From Drechmeria coniospora (Eukaryota; Ascomycota; Sordariomycetes; Hypocreales; Ophiocordycipitaceae), in NCBI RefSeq assembly GCF_001625195.1, contig NC_054390.1, positions 3,930,027-3,994,026 on the forward strand: a DNA stretch of 64,000 nucleotides. The letters run 5' to 3'. The position numbers were made by a program, and so were the translations under genes. Under the pieces are notes generated by a model, which worked only from the letters and a program-made list of their open reading frames with translations, was not told where the DNA came from and did no database searches. Shown here one piece after another: positions 10,923 to 22,069 of this stretch (position 1 is its first letter; every line of letters begins with the position of its first letter).

Positions 10923-12017
10923 ATGACCATGGCAGGTAGCAGGAACCTGGCGGTGAAACCGAAAAACTCCATCGACAGACTCATCGTCGACAAGCTCGAG
11001 GCGATTTGGAAGGATAAAGGAAAGAATTGGACGGGTAAAATGCAAGATGAATATCGTCGACTGGCCATGCTGGCGACGGTGAGCATCCACAAACACACGC
11101 CTCGCAAGCACCGCATCTCCCGTCCGATGATGAAGGGAGAGCGTCCACCGTCAGCTGCTGAATACGTGATTATGGAAGTCATGTTTGGACAATCGGCATT
11201 CCAGGAACAGGCTTGGTGGGAACATTTTAGGCGCCTGCACAAAGACGTAGCGGATTTCTCGCATGGACCGGTGGTGCCGGCGAATGCGAAGCAGCTGTTG
11301 CAGAAAGAGGGAAAACGCCATGGGATCAAGGCCGAGGAGGCTACGCGGGTTTCGGGCCCGCAGATGGCAGCGAATGCTGCAAAGGTGAATCGGTCGTTGC
11401 TTGGTGAAACGCAAGCGGTCATCGACGTCAAGACGGTTCCGATGGAGGCGCAAGGCAGCAAGATGGCCACGGCGGACTCTACAAGGCTGCCCCCTCTCAT
11501 CGGCTCTGGCCATGGACGTGGCAAGGGAACAGCGTTGGCCGACGTTCGGAGCCGTCGGGCCATTCCAACAACCGCCCTCTCGGGCTGTTTCATGGAAGAA
11601 GGCATCGATGCGGCCGACCAGGCGATGGGAGGGTCTGCAGACAACTGCGAAAGGCCAAGCTCTGGCTTCGACGCGTTTCGTACGAGCCAGTGCACCGACG
11701 AAACGCAGGGTGAGGATGGCTTGTGGGAGCTGCTGTCCAAAGCGGCGGTCAAAGAAGCCGGTTCGGGAGCGGGTTGCTTGACAAGACTGGCAGAGTGTGA
11801 GGCGGCATTAGCATCCCATGAAAGCCGAGCGGAAGAGCTGGCGGTGCGGGTGGGATGGCTGGAAGAGAAGATGGACGCGTCCGAAAGAGCTCTGGCGGAG
11901 GAAGTTGGCCACTGGCACAAGAAGGACCAGGAGCAGGCAGCGAAGATGAAGCGCATGGAAGAACGGCTGCGGATGGTCGGCGAGCTTCTCGCAGAGCAGC
12001 TCAAGGGTGGCTGCTGA
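10923..12017 (+). CDS. Hypothetical coiled-coil protein
   Basis: Single-exon frame of 364 aa from the ATG at 10923; a second in-frame ATG lies at 10929. I do not recognise the family. The first ~110 residues are basic with aromatic positions (KNSIDRLIVDKLEAIWKDKG, SAFQEQAWWEHFRRLHKDVA), suggesting a small helical, possibly DNA- or protein-binding domain. The middle is low-complexity. The last ~90 residues (from about TRLAECEAALASHESRAEEL to the C-terminus) form a strong heptad coiled coil ending KRMEERLRMVGELLAEQLKG. No signal peptide or membrane segment. The sustained open frame, biased composition and coiled coil support a real gene; the frame is also open upstream to 10689, so the start is only probable. 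Followed immediately by a minisatellite. Confidence 0.6.
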   Translation: MTMAGSRNLAVKPKNSIDRLIVDKLEAIWKDKGKNWTGKMQDEYRRLAMLATVSIHKHTPRKHRISRPMMKGERPPSAAEYVIMEVMFGQSAFQEQAWWEHFRRLHKDVADFSHGPVVPANAKQLLQKEGKRHGIKAEEATRVSGPQMAANAAKVNRSLLGETQAVIDVKTVPMEAQGSKMATADSTRLPPLIGSGHGRGKGTALADVRSRRAIPTTALSGCFMEEGIDAADQAMGGSADNCERPSSGFDAFRTSQCTDETQGEDGLWELLSKAAVKEAGSGAGCLTRLAECEAALASHESRAEELAVRVGWLEEKMDASERALAEEVGHWHKKDQEQAAKMKRMEERLRMVGELLAEQLKGGC

Positions 12018-12111
12018 GGTCCTGGCGAGCGGGCGAACGGGCGTGGAGGCGTCGGTGATGGGCATGTGATTCCGTGAATCTTTGGGAAACGAGAAAAGAT
12101 GCATGGCGGTT

Positions 12112-12458
12112 TCTGGTGATGCTGGTGTTTGGTGATGCTGGTGTATGGTAATGCTGGTGTTTGGTGATGCTGGTGTTTGGTGATGTTGGTGCTTGGTGAT
12201 GCTGGTGCTTGGTGAAGCTGGTACTTGGTGAAGCTGGTGCTTGGTGACGCTGGTGACGCTGTGCTTGTGATGCTGGTGATTGGTGATGCTGGTAATTGGT
12301 GATGCTAGTGATTGGTGATGCTGGTGATTGGTGATGCTGGTATTTGGTGATGCCGGTATTTGGTGATGCTGGTGATTGGTGATGCTGGTATTTGGTGATG
12401 CCGGTGTTTGGTGATACTGGTGTTTGGTGATGCTGGTGATTGACGATGCCGGCGTTTA
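12112..12458. repeat. Minisatellite, 15-bp unit GGTGATGCTGGTGTT
   Basis: About 23 degenerate copies of a GGTGATGCTGGTGTT-like 15-mer, with variants GGTGATGCTGGTATT, GGTGATGCCGGTATT and GGTGATGCTGGTGAT. The 15-nt period keeps the minus strand open, producing a long artefactual frame of the HQ/SPASPNTSIT type. Located less than 100 bp after the coiled-coil gene stop. Confidence 0.9.
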
Positions 12459-13422
12459 GTGATTCTGGCAGTGTTTTGCGCGACAAAATGGCCCATGTTG
12501 TTGCTTGCTTGCCGACCAGTCCTTGGATTCGCCTCGCTTCCACTTCCAGCCGTGGACGAACGTCATCGTGCAGGAGATCGGCAGGCTTCGTTGAGGAATC
12601 CTACGGTGCAACGTGGGCAACGTGGTGGGACGAGGTCGGAAAATGCAGCCCATGGCCACCGCGCCGTTGGTTGGAATGGATGGGGGAATGATGAGAAAAA
12701 GGGTGCTCTGGGTGGCTGCCTCGACGTTCGGGTGTTAGTAGGTACCGTCCCTCGCATGCTTGCTGTAGGTTTATCGTTGTACCCAGCTATCGTGACCAAC
12801 CAACCAGCCAACTGGTCAGCGAGGCTGCCCGCCGTCGTTTCTCGCCTTCCTCGGATTCCCTGTTTTTGATCCTCGTGTCATCCTCGGGTCTCTTACCCAC
12901 GCAAACGCACCCTCGGTACTCGTCGTATTACTATCCGCAGGGCAGCGTACCCGGCTCTTCACGGTATCGGCCGGCGCAGCACACCCAACGTTGAACACGT
13001 TCGCCTGAAGCTCCTGGTTCCGCTCGTTGTTCGTCACGGCGAGGGTAGATCGTCTCGAATCCTTCCTCTCCCCGTCATCGACTCGTCGTTGCCATTGACG
13101 GACCGCCTGCCTGCCACCGCCCATCCGTCGTTCTCCTCCATTCTCTGTCTCGTTCTGGCGGCGTAACGGGCGAGCAGAGACCGAAGCAGAGTCCAGGATC
13201 GGTACCCGGACCTCGGGCCAGATGCTGCTCAGTGCCAACGGCGGGGACGTGATAGACGAATCCAACAGAGCAGGGCACGAGAGAAAAGAGACGTGAGAAG
13301 CCCGTCCTTTTCTTCCATCGACCAACGGAAAAGGGTTGAATCACAGAACACCTCGCCGGCCCACGTGCTGCACTGACAGCACCCGCTGTGCCTGCAACGC
13401 CGTCTTCCCACCCGTCGCCGTC
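12459..13422. other. Intergenic region before the alpha/beta hydrolase
   Basis: No credible gene; probable promoter and 5' leader of the hydrolase in the right half. Confidence 0.45.
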
Positions 13423-14517
13423 ATGAGGCCCAACACGAGGCTGACCGTGCGTTTGGGCCCTTGGCTCGCCGCTCGCGCAAGGCGGTCGGTAACGACGACG
13501 AGCTCGGCGGCGTCGAACCGTGACAGTCAGACCTTTCGCCTGCCCGACGGCCGTCTCCTGGGCTTCGCCGAGTACGGTTGCCCCGACGGCAAGCCTCTCC
13601 TCTACTTCCACGGATACCCCTCCTCGCGCTTCGAAGCGAAGCCCGTCGATGATCTGGCCCGCAAGATGGGCGTCCGCTTCATCTCGCTCGAGCGGCCCGG
13701 CTTCGGTCTCTCGAGTCCGCAGCCGCACCGCCGGCTCCTCGACTGGCCCGTCGACGTCGAGCGCTTCGCCAAGGACAAGGGGCTCGACCGCTTCGCCGTC
13801 ATGGGCCTCTCCGGCGGCGGGCCCTACGCCCTCGCCTGCGCCTACGCCCTGCCCAGAGGCATGCTCACCGCCGTCGGCCTCTTCGCCAGCGGTCCGCAGT
13901 GGAAGGCCGGCGCGCACCGGATGACCTTGACCCGCCGGCTGACCAAGCACATGGCCAACTCGTGGCCGGCGACGCTGCGGGTCACCGTCGACGCCATGAT
14001 CAGGACGATGCGCTGGATCGCCGCGAGGGACGTGGCCCGGCGCCGGCTCGACCGCTGGTTCGCCCGCCTCCTCGCCAAGGGTCAGGAGAAGCCCGGGACG
14101 GACGAGGCCAAGGCGAAGCTCCTGCGGTCGGCTCGGGAGGAGAGGGAGCGCATGGTCAAGATCGTGCTCGAGGAACCGTTCGCCCAAGGCGCCGACGCCG
14201 CCGTCGAGGAGGCGAGGCTGCTCTCGGACCTCGACTGGGGCTTCGCCCTCGAGGACGTCGACTTCGATCCCATCCGCATCTGGCACGGCAGCGTCGACGT
14301 CAACGCGCCCATCGAGATGATGCGCTGGATGCAGCGGAAGCTCCCCCACGGCATCCTCACCGAGTTCGACGGCGACAGCCACTACGCCATGGGCAAGCAC
14401 ATTGAGCGCGCCCTCACGGAGCTCATGGAGGATGACGCGAGGAGCGGCCGATCCGACGCGACCGACCTTGACCCGCGCGCCGACCAAGCCCATGGTCGTC
14501 GGCAAAACGGAGCATGA
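13423..14517 (+). CDS. Alpha/beta-hydrolase-fold protein
   Basis: Single exon, 364 aa from the ATG at 13423 (an in-frame ATG at 13336 is less likely). The fold is clear: strand and oxyanion HG motif LLYFHGYPSSR, then RFISLERPGFGLSSPQ, and the nucleophile elbow GLSGGGPYA with Ser130. The acid is Asp292 in WHGSVDVNAP and the base is His320 in GDSHYAMGKH, so the triad is complete. The lid between residues about 155 and 260 is helical and basic. The N-terminus (MRPNTRLTVRLGPWLAARAR) is arginine-rich without acids, a plausible mitochondrial presequence. Family members act on small esters, epoxides or lipids; the substrate cannot be told from sequence. Another possibility is a proline-iminopeptidase-like peptidase. 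Confidence 0.85.
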   Translation: MRPNTRLTVRLGPWLAARARRSVTTTSSAASNRDSQTFRLPDGRLLGFAEYGCPDGKPLLYFHGYPSSRFEAKPVDDLARKMGVRFISLERPGFGLSSPQPHRRLLDWPVDVERFAKDKGLDRFAVMGLSGGGPYALACAYALPRGMLTAVGLFASGPQWKAGAHRMTLTRRLTKHMANSWPATLRVTVDAMIRTMRWIAARDVARRRLDRWFARLLAKGQEKPGTDEAKAKLLRSAREERERMVKIVLEEPFAQGADAAVEEARLLSDLDWGFALEDVDFDPIRIWHGSVDVNAPIEMMRWMQRKLPHGILTEFDGDSHYAMGKHIERALTELMEDDARSGRSDATDLDPRADQAHGRRQNGA

Positions 14518-16302
14518 CGAGCTCCCCGCGAACCCATCATGGCCGCGCGCCGAGCGAGTTGGCGTACACGCGTAACGCACACCCCACCAACCATGGACCT
14601 TGCTCGACAGCTTCATCCCCGCCATCTCGCTCCCATCGTCGAATACTCAGGAAGCGCTCTTATAGACTTAAAATTACACGGTAGAAGTGTACGCATGGAT
14701 GTATACGCACGTGTGCACTCCTCGCAAGCGTGCACGACAAGCATAACTGCTCAGGAAGACCCCTGGGTCAAGAAGTTCTTCCACAACATGTCCCTCGACA
14801 TCGACGACGACTAAAGGGGCATTACTGCCAAGTACACTACTTTCCCGCTACATTATTGGCGCATTTGTGTCTAGAACATGGACTTGTGCACACTCGAACA
14901 GGTCCACCTTGGTGTGGACTGTTTCTACATGTACGGAGTACAGTATATGTCGGTACTGTTATCGTGGAATTGCTACCCCCGTACGGAGTACACAGAATTG
15001 CTATGCGGAGTGCGGAGTCAGAATACTCACTCGTACGTCTGCCACACGATCCGCTCCGCGATCCTAGACCCCACGCCGTTATTTCCCGCAATACGCAATC
15101 CACTTCTGTCGGTTTCGACTTCAGGCTGGCCATTGTCATTCAGATGGAAGAAAGACAAACGCTTCATGGGACGGCGAGAGAGTGCGTGTGAACGATCCAG
15201 TCTTGAAAAGAGAGTCAGAGTGGAAAAAGAACAGGAAGAAAAAAAATAGTGATCGGCACGGCTTGCTGGGGGTCCTACCGGCTTCGGTCGGCGGCGAGAT
15301 CTTATCCGGCCCGGCCTTTGCAACGGCCCTCGGCGTAAATGGAGGCAGCATGAAAAAGCCGCGATTTCCTGAGCGGCACAAGCAGCACGTCAGGCTTGGC
15401 ACTCGGCATCAGGGACGGAGTATTTGAATTCGCGTCCTATCATCTGTCGTCATCGTCGTTCCTTTTGGAGCCTCACCGAACGTCATGGGTCGGCTTGTCC
15501 GTTTCTCGACCCCCCTTCGGCCATTCGCGGGATCCAGTGGGAACGGGGTTGCATGCGCGCCGTGCTTACTTATAGACACGAGTACACCATCATGTACTTG
15601 CAACTACGAGGACGTGAAACTCCGTGGCCTGCCTGCTGCGGAGTGCTCGTACTTACAGTGTACTCTAGGCTGGGGACACCCCGTCGATGCTGACGAACCT
15701 ACCTATAGAGTATCCGCTATAGCCATGGATCGATCGATCAACCCCCTCTTCCCTCTCCCTACCATGCCACGGATACTTGTACGCGAGGGTGTCTGCCTGT
15801 GCTGTTCACATATGCGTGCTACTACGCATGCTGGCTTGCCATGATGGCAGTCCCGCCTCTCGCTCGTGGGCATAAGTAGGGGACCTTTAGCTAACAACCC
15901 CCTGGCTACCCTCAGTGGAATGGAATATATCGGGGCTGCTATCTTGTGTTTATTATGGCAGCAATAGTGTGGCAGCATGGTGTTCGCACTTGGACTCCTA
16001 CAGTACGGAGTGCACATGACATTCAATCGTGCAAAGAACGGCCTCCAGTCGGCTCCTGAGCAGTGTTGTATTCTGGGCTTCCCCTATTCCCCTTTCATCT
16101 TTGCTCAAGGCCGCTCTCCGTTGTCTGTCCCGCGAGCACCTGGCTAGAGTCGGGAGAAGGCGGCGGCTGATTGTATTTCCTATATATCCTTGCACCGCTC
16201 CCGGCCTGGCGAGCGAGCCAGCTGTTTGCGTAGACGAACCATTCTGCCTTTCTGTCTGTCAGTCAAACATCATCTGCCATCCATCGCCATTCACCATCCA
16301 AC
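14518..16302. other. Intergenic region
   Basis: No gene recognised. GTACGGAGTA-type motifs at 14933-15000 and 16000-16010. A short purine-rich run lies at 15225-15247. The last 150 bp are promoter of the next gene. Confidence 0.45.
16181..16187 (+). promoter_or_regulatory. Probable TATA box of the AltA1-like gene
   Basis: TATATAT about 120 bp upstream of the ATG at 16303, followed by a C/A/T-rich leader ending CACCATCCAACATG. Confidence 0.5.
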
Positions 16303-16838
16303 ATGCACTTCTTCTCCACCATCAACGCCGTCTTGGCTGCGACAGTCGTCGGCGCCTCCGCGACATCAGCCCCGGCGCCCATTACCGAGACGGTCAATGT
16401 CAACAATTTTTCCGCCAAGATTACCATCGATGGACAGCAAAACGGCAAGATGGCCATCCATTTCAACGTTGACGCCAAGGACGCCGAGGGTGTCGAGTGC
16501 TCGGCAAAGGATCTGGAGCCGAATCTGATTTCGGGGGAGCTGAACTGCAACCACCCCGAGTTCAGCTTCGTCGTCGTCAACTCTGTAGATGAGATTTACT
16601 TCACCTTGCGCCTCCTGCGCAAAAAGCTCCGCACGTATGTCTCGCCACATCCTCTCCTCTTCATCCGTTTTTTTCTCTCTCATCTCTAAATATCGTCCAA
16701 TCTTCTAGTGCTACTCTTTGGGGTCAGGATATGGTTCCGACCTCCCGGTGTGAGCCAGATGCCGCCGGCGGCGGCTTGCTCTGCGAGCAGAATGGCGAAA
16801 TGAGGATGATCATCGACAATGCCCAATCTCCCCCGTAG
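16303..16838 (+). CDS. Small secreted protein, AltA1 (AA1)-like
   Basis: Two exons, 16303-16634 and 16709-16838 (74-nt intron, phase 2), 153 aa. A signal peptide (MHFFSTINAVLAATVVGASA, cleavage likely after ATSA) is followed by a short beta-strand-rich domain. Four cysteines lie in the mature part: GVECSAKDL, GELNCNHPE, SRCEPDAAG and GLLCEQNGE. Length, the pattern NNFSAKITIDG / GVECSA / four cysteines, and the closing strand EMRMIIDNA resemble AltA1-like secreted beta-barrel proteins of ascomycetes, often linked to host interaction. Function here is unknown. The ATG is well placed after a TATA box and a typical CACCATCCAAC leader. The splice restores the fourth-strand region and the last cysteines, which an unspliced reading lacks. 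Confidence 0.75.
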
Positions 16839-17461
16839 AGGAGACGAGCAATAATGAGTGCCGCCCAGGGCTCGGAACAGTCACTTGTGGATGAAGAGTT
16901 CCAACCTCGACGAAGCTGCATCATGCAATCTGCGAGAGAAGCAGTACAAACAACCCATGTTGTAAGGAACAAAGCCGTATATACCGATTGGAAAAGTTTA
17001 AAGTCTATACGAGAGGTTCTTTCCTTCTCCCTGATGAAACAAATCATCTCGGCCCTTCGCTTGCCAACACTGTGATGCCTTTTATTGGCCTGTTGCTTAC
17101 AGGCTGCCGTCCCCCTATTCCGGCATCCATCGTATTCGTGGAATTGCGCACAATTCCAACAACCGACTGATATAAAACTTGTTTCGATGCCTATGTGGGC
17201 TGCAATAACCTAGACGGGCCGTGATCATATGTCGTCATTTGTCAGCTCTACCCTCTCTACGGAGTACCCCTGTCCGTCATCAATCCGTGGATCCCCGACC
17301 GCTCGCACTCGCCAGCGGTCGGGTGGTGATGCTTGCCGGCGCCCGTTGCATCCAGCACAATGTTGCCGGTGGCGCGTCATCAATGTTATGACGTCTTACA
17401 GGGATGGTTGCAGCACACTATCAAGGTCGCAAGCTCAATAAAAGCCGCTCGCTGCCAACTT

Positions 17462-17485
17462 CTGCTGCTGCTGCTGCTGCTGCTG
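17462..17485. repeat. CTG/GCT trinucleotide repeat in the 5' leader of the esterase gene
   Basis: About eight CTG units ending about 30 bp before the ATG at 17516. Confidence 0.8.
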
Positions 17486-17515
17486 GATATCATCCCTCCA
17501 CTTGATCATTGAGAA

Positions 17516-19459
17516 ATGTGTGTCCTTCCTCTCGACATGACGAAAACACGTATTAATCGACTCTTTATCCTATTGCCCTCGGCTGTAGCGGTAGTGTCTG
17601 CGTCATACGCAGTTGCACCGCAGGCAGCCCTTGTCTCGGGCACCATCACTGGTAAAAGCACGATACTCCGCGGAGCCAACGGTGCTGTCAACAGCTTTCT
17701 AGGGATCCCGTACGCCGAAAAGCCGCAAAGGTTCGGTCTTGCAGTCCCACCAAAGCCATGGAAGCTTCCATTAAACACAAGTTCGTTTGGGAGCTCGTGC
17801 ATTCAATACATCATCAAGACAGGTGAGCGGCCGATAGCAAATCCCACCCTATCCGAATAGGTGGGCATCCAAGTAGCCGCTACCTTCTAATCAGGGGCTA
17901 GATACCGGCCCGGGCCAAGATATCCTCGATGAACTATTCAACAGTCACCCTCCTGAGAGCGAAGACTGTCTCTCGATAAACGCGTTTGCACCGGCGAACC
18001 CAGCCCCCCCCGAAGGACGTCCTGTTGTCGTTTACATTCCCGGGGGCGGCTTCCAGCTGGGCAACGGCCTCATCGATCTCTCCGGGTTCGCCGCCTACGA
18101 GGACATTGTTGCCTTTACATTCAACTACCGAACCAACAGTACGGACCCTCGTGTGTCTTTTATCAGCATGCAATTCGCTTCCCCCATTCCCCATTCTTCT
18201 CTCATCTCGCCCCCGTTGCTATGCTGACGCCATTGACATTCTGCTGTCAGTCTTCGGCTTTCCCAACACGCATGACATTCCCGTCTCTCAGCGAAATTTA
18301 GGTTTACACGATCAGCGACTCGCTCTTGACTGGGTCCAAGCCAACGCGAAAGCGTTTGGCGGCGATCCCGGCCGCGTCACCATTTGGGGCGAGTCGGCCG
18401 GCGCAATGTCGACAGACCTTCGCCTCCTCGCCTATGCCGACATCCATCCGCCGCCATTTCAGGGAGCGATCCTCTCGAGCGGCCAGATGTCCTTTGGCCT
18501 GCTTTCCACCGCGAGAAGTGCCCACGATGAGCGCGCCTGGAATGCTGTGTCCGCAAGAGTCGGATGCTCCGGCAGCAAAGACCGGCTCACGTGCATGCGC
18601 AACGTCCCGGCCGCAACGCTGCTCAAGGGTCTTGAGGAATCCAACCAGACGTTCATGCCGGTCGCGGATCATTTTACGGTGCCGGGTGGACGTGCGATGA
18701 GGTGGAGGCAAGGACGAGTGTCCAAGGTGCCTACATTGATGACGACCGTTGCTGAGGAGGGACTGTCGCTTGTGAATAGAAACATATCCATCGAACGGTT
18801 CCTTCAAGCATATCTTCCGCCTCCCCTCGCAACGGTGAGGCGGCAACAGCGTATTGTCGACTACTACCGGAAGAAACAGGGGCTCGTATCCGACTTTGAC
18901 GTCGCCGCGGCCATTTACACAGATCTGGTCTGGCAATGCGTACGTAGTCCTTTATATGACGTGATCACTGGGGAGAGGGCGTTTGGAAATACAGACGGCG
19001 ATATAGCTAACGGTTCGATGATGGGGGAGACAGCCTCAGCAGATGCTCGCCAACGCCTCCGCCTCGGTCACAAACCCACCTGTCTGGCGGGGCTATTTCA
19101 ACGTCTCCATTGCCGAACTACTTCCCAGCAAGTTCCGCTTCCTCGGCAAATGCCACGGCGCCGATGTTTTGCTACTCTTCGCAACGCCCACCCTGGAAAG
19201 CCTGCCGGTCTCGGCCCCGCTGTACGCCTTTGCCAACTACTTCCGCGCCGTCATAGGCAGGTTCGTGCGCAACCCAGGCGGAGGCCCAGGCTGGCCCGCC
19301 GTCGGCTCGTCGTATGCTCCCTTCGATGTCGCCAGCCTTGGCGATGTCGGTGCCGAACACACAGCTGGCTCGACGCCTGTGAACCGGACGACGCTGGATG
19401 CGAACTGCAACCTGTTCAGGGACATTCTCTCCGCCGTTCCGGAAGTTCTTCATGGTTGA
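17516..19459 (+). CDS. Secreted type-B carboxylesterase/lipase
   Basis: Four exons: 17516-17822, 17902-18138, 18251-18939, 19040-19459, giving 550 aa; introns of 79, 112 and 100 nt, all GT..AG. An in-frame ATG at 17537 is an alternative start. A hydrophobic signal (LFILLPSAVAVVSASYAV) precedes the esterase core: GANGAVNSFLGIPYAEKPQR, the ESEDCLSINAFAP cysteine strand, oxyanion VVYIPGGGFQLGN, and the nucleophile elbow TIWGESAGAMS with Ser230. Glu of TTVAEEGLSL and His of KCHGADVLLLF complete the expected Ser-Glu-His triad. Several N-glycosylation sites (NQT, NIS, NAS, NRT) fit secretion. The family hydrolyses carboxylic esters and lipids; the substrate is not predictable. Full length for the family, so probably active. 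It lies in the stretch rich in secreted products. Confidence 0.88.
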
Positions 19460-21321
19460 TCTGGGACGTCATCGGACGGCATATTCAAGGGAAAGGGACG
19501 GATGGAGGGATGAATGGTATTTTCATGCGGCATCCCTGCTATAGGACTCTACGAGGACGTCTAGTCACCCCTGTCATTCGCACCAGGGGACAGTACGTTG
19601 CAAGGCTATTTTATACTGTGGCGATGGAATACTGGCTTCAAGATTGGCAGCCGCAAGCCATTCATGTCCAGCTTGTACGTAGCTTCGGGTGTTCTGATTA
19701 CAGTTCTGTTGGGTCCAGCGCCTGCTCAAGCCGAGATCAGTCTCCTTGAACCATTTCCGATTCTAACAATAGAGGTTAGGCAAATCATTGTGTCAATCTG
19801 TCACGCGAAGCAAGCTTCTTCATCCCGAAATCATGGTTCAGAACATGGCACATCCTCCACAGTCTCGGTAGTGACGATATGCCATCATCATCGCCGATCG
19901 CTCCCTCCATGAGCAGCGGCCAGTGGTGCCGATATGTCTGCTCACGCTACCCCGTATACCTACGTACGGTTGTCCGTCAGCATGCTGTGCTACTACTCGG
20001 CATATAACGCACGGTATGCATACAAGGATGTATACGAGTACCATTTAATGTACAGAAAGGCATCCGTATAGCACAGAAATTGGCTCGGTGTGATTCCGGA
20101 TATCCATGTCTGCATGGGAGCACACCAACGTTCAATGCACTGGTATCACCACCCCTCTGCAACCTCTGGTTCACGAAATACAAGGTGTCATAAATACAAG
20201 TACGGAACACCTACTCGCAATCTGGACCATGGCTCGAGAGTTCGCTGCGGAGTCCCGTCGTGAATCGTGGATAGGTCGAGGTTGTACCGAGTGTTCGACA
20301 AGAATGCCACAAGTAATCGAGAAGCGGGAAACTTTGAACGGCTTGCTTTGAACTCGAATGCAAGACTGTCGGCGTATTATTGACGGAAATTGCAGGAATT
20401 TAGAGTCACGATGGTCATACAAAATGCTTACACGTACGGAGTAGAGTGCATATATGAGAATACACGCCAGCTGCACTCGTGCCTCCCCAAAGACACAGCG
20501 CCTTGGCCGACGCTCTGTTCTAGTGGCTGCATATGATCCAGATGTCACACCAAGGGATTACTGTCTTCCTCTTACCTGCCAAGCGGCCAAGGTTGTACCG
20601 CTCCAGTTGCCCCGTGATTTGTGCTCCATGGACCACGTCACTACAGGTCGACATGCTCGACATAGCCACCAGCATACTGACCTTGGATGGGACGAGCCAT
20701 GGAAAGCATAATTCAGTATGCCGCCGCAGTCAAGACGGTACCTATTCGAGGGTTTGGTTGGCATGGCCCGTGGAAAGTATCCGTCCCGTGACTACCGTTA
20801 TCAGCACCTACATGGACGTTGGTTGGATGGGGCGAGGCGTGGGAAATATTCCAGTCTGTCGCAGCAGTCCATTCGGGACCTATTTGAGACTTTGGATGGC
20901 ATGCAACGTCTGCCCTATTCAGCCCGTCACCGCAGTCCACACGACACTCATACGCGACGTTGAGTGGGATGCGCCGTGGAAAGTATTCAGCCCGTCACCG
21001 CAGTGCACACGGCACCTGTGCAAGTAACCGTGTGCACCATCACGGCCGTCCATGCAGAATTTTGCGAGCATGCAGAGCTAGTGCCATAGTGCTGGTCTCA
21101 TCCTCATCCGAGGCATGCACGGCACGAGGCCCGGGGCGAACGCCAAGGCCGATCATGCGTCGATTACGCATTCGAACTTGACGTCCGCCGTGACCGTGAC
21201 GGTTCACGGTAGCCAGCTAGAGACCTGGGAGAGGAGAGTCATCAGCGACGGGGAATTGAGGGATTGGCGGTCCGGGTCGCTCGGCACAACGCTGGGCGCA
21301 TGGCTGGATGGCGAGGCCGGG
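19460..21321. other. Intergenic region with a diverged tandem repeat
   Basis: No credible gene. A five-unit repeat occupies 20697-21025. Scattered GTAC-rich motifs near 20435. Confidence 0.45.
20697..21025. repeat. Diverged tandem repeat, ~65-68 bp unit, about five copies
   Basis: Units start at a CCGTGGAAAGTATTCAG-like sequence, continue with CCGTCACCGCAGTCNA and ACGGCACCTATT, and end in TTGGATGG. Copies begin near 20697, 20766, 20838, 20903 and 20972. The last two share CATTCAGCCCGTCACCGCAGT-type sequence almost exactly. Confidence 0.65.
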
Positions 21322-22069
21322 TCACGTACCAAGCGCCTTGACGAGGGCCTCGGCGATGGCCTTGGCCGAAGCCGGATTCTGACCCGTGATGATCCGGCCG
21401 TCGACCACCACATTTTCTTCCCAAGCCTTGTCGGATCGGACAAAGTTGGCGCCAATCTTTTTCAGCTCATCTTCGAGCAGCATGGGCATCGCATCGGCCA
21501 GCTGCATCAGCTCCTCCTCCTCGTTGGTGAAGCCAGTGACGGTGCGGCCGTCAAGCAGCGGCCGACCGTCGACCTTGACGCCCCGGAAGACGATGGGCCC
21601 GTGGCAGACGGCGGAGACGATCTTGCCTGCCTCGTAAAACTCCTCGATGAGCGCCATCGAGTGCTTGTCGTCGACGAGATCGTACATGGGGCCGTGGCCG
21701 CCCGGGTAGAAGATGGCGTCGAACTCGGACGCGCGGCCGACGAAGTCCTTGAGCGGCTTCGTCGTCTCCCAGACCGACTTGTGGTTCTCGAAGAAGTTGA
21801 CGGACGAGGGGTCGGAGGCAAAGGCCTCGACGGAGCTCTGGTCGAGAGGGGCGACGCCGCCGTTGGGGGAGGCGACGACCACGTCCGCCTTGGCTTCGGA
21901 CAAAACGTCGTACGGGTGAGCAAGCTCGGGCTGTCGGGCGAGCAAGGGTGAGAGACATGTCAAGCACGGTGCCTCATCGACCGATGCGTACCAAATACCA
22001 GCCGGTAGGCTTGTCAAGCTTGACAATCTTGTCGGCGCTCGTGAGGACGACGAGGACCTTGGGGGCCAT
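21322..22069 (-). CDS. HSP31: DJ-1/PfpI-family glyoxalase III (Hsp31-type)
   Basis: Minus strand, two exons, 22069-21992 and 21930-21322 (61-nt phase-0 intron), 228 aa. Exon 1 reads MAPKVLVVLTSADKIVKL and TGWYL, and exon 2 continues PELAHPYDVL, giving the Hsp31 signature TGWYLPELAHPY. The core includes ADVVVASPNGG, IFYPGGHGPMYDL and the nucleophile elbow AGKIVSAVCHGP with Cys135 and His136; Glu28 of the PE motif is the usual third catalytic residue. Fungal members are glutathione-independent glyoxalases (D-lactate dehydratases) that detoxify methylglyoxal and respond to oxidative and stationary-phase stress. Length and motifs are complete. Cytosolic; no signal peptide. Confidence 0.9.

Noticed and set aside
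12001..12543. Minus-strand 180-codon SPNTSIT-repeat protein
   Set aside because: Entirely produced by the 15-bp minisatellite; no start context, signal or flanking unique coding sequence.
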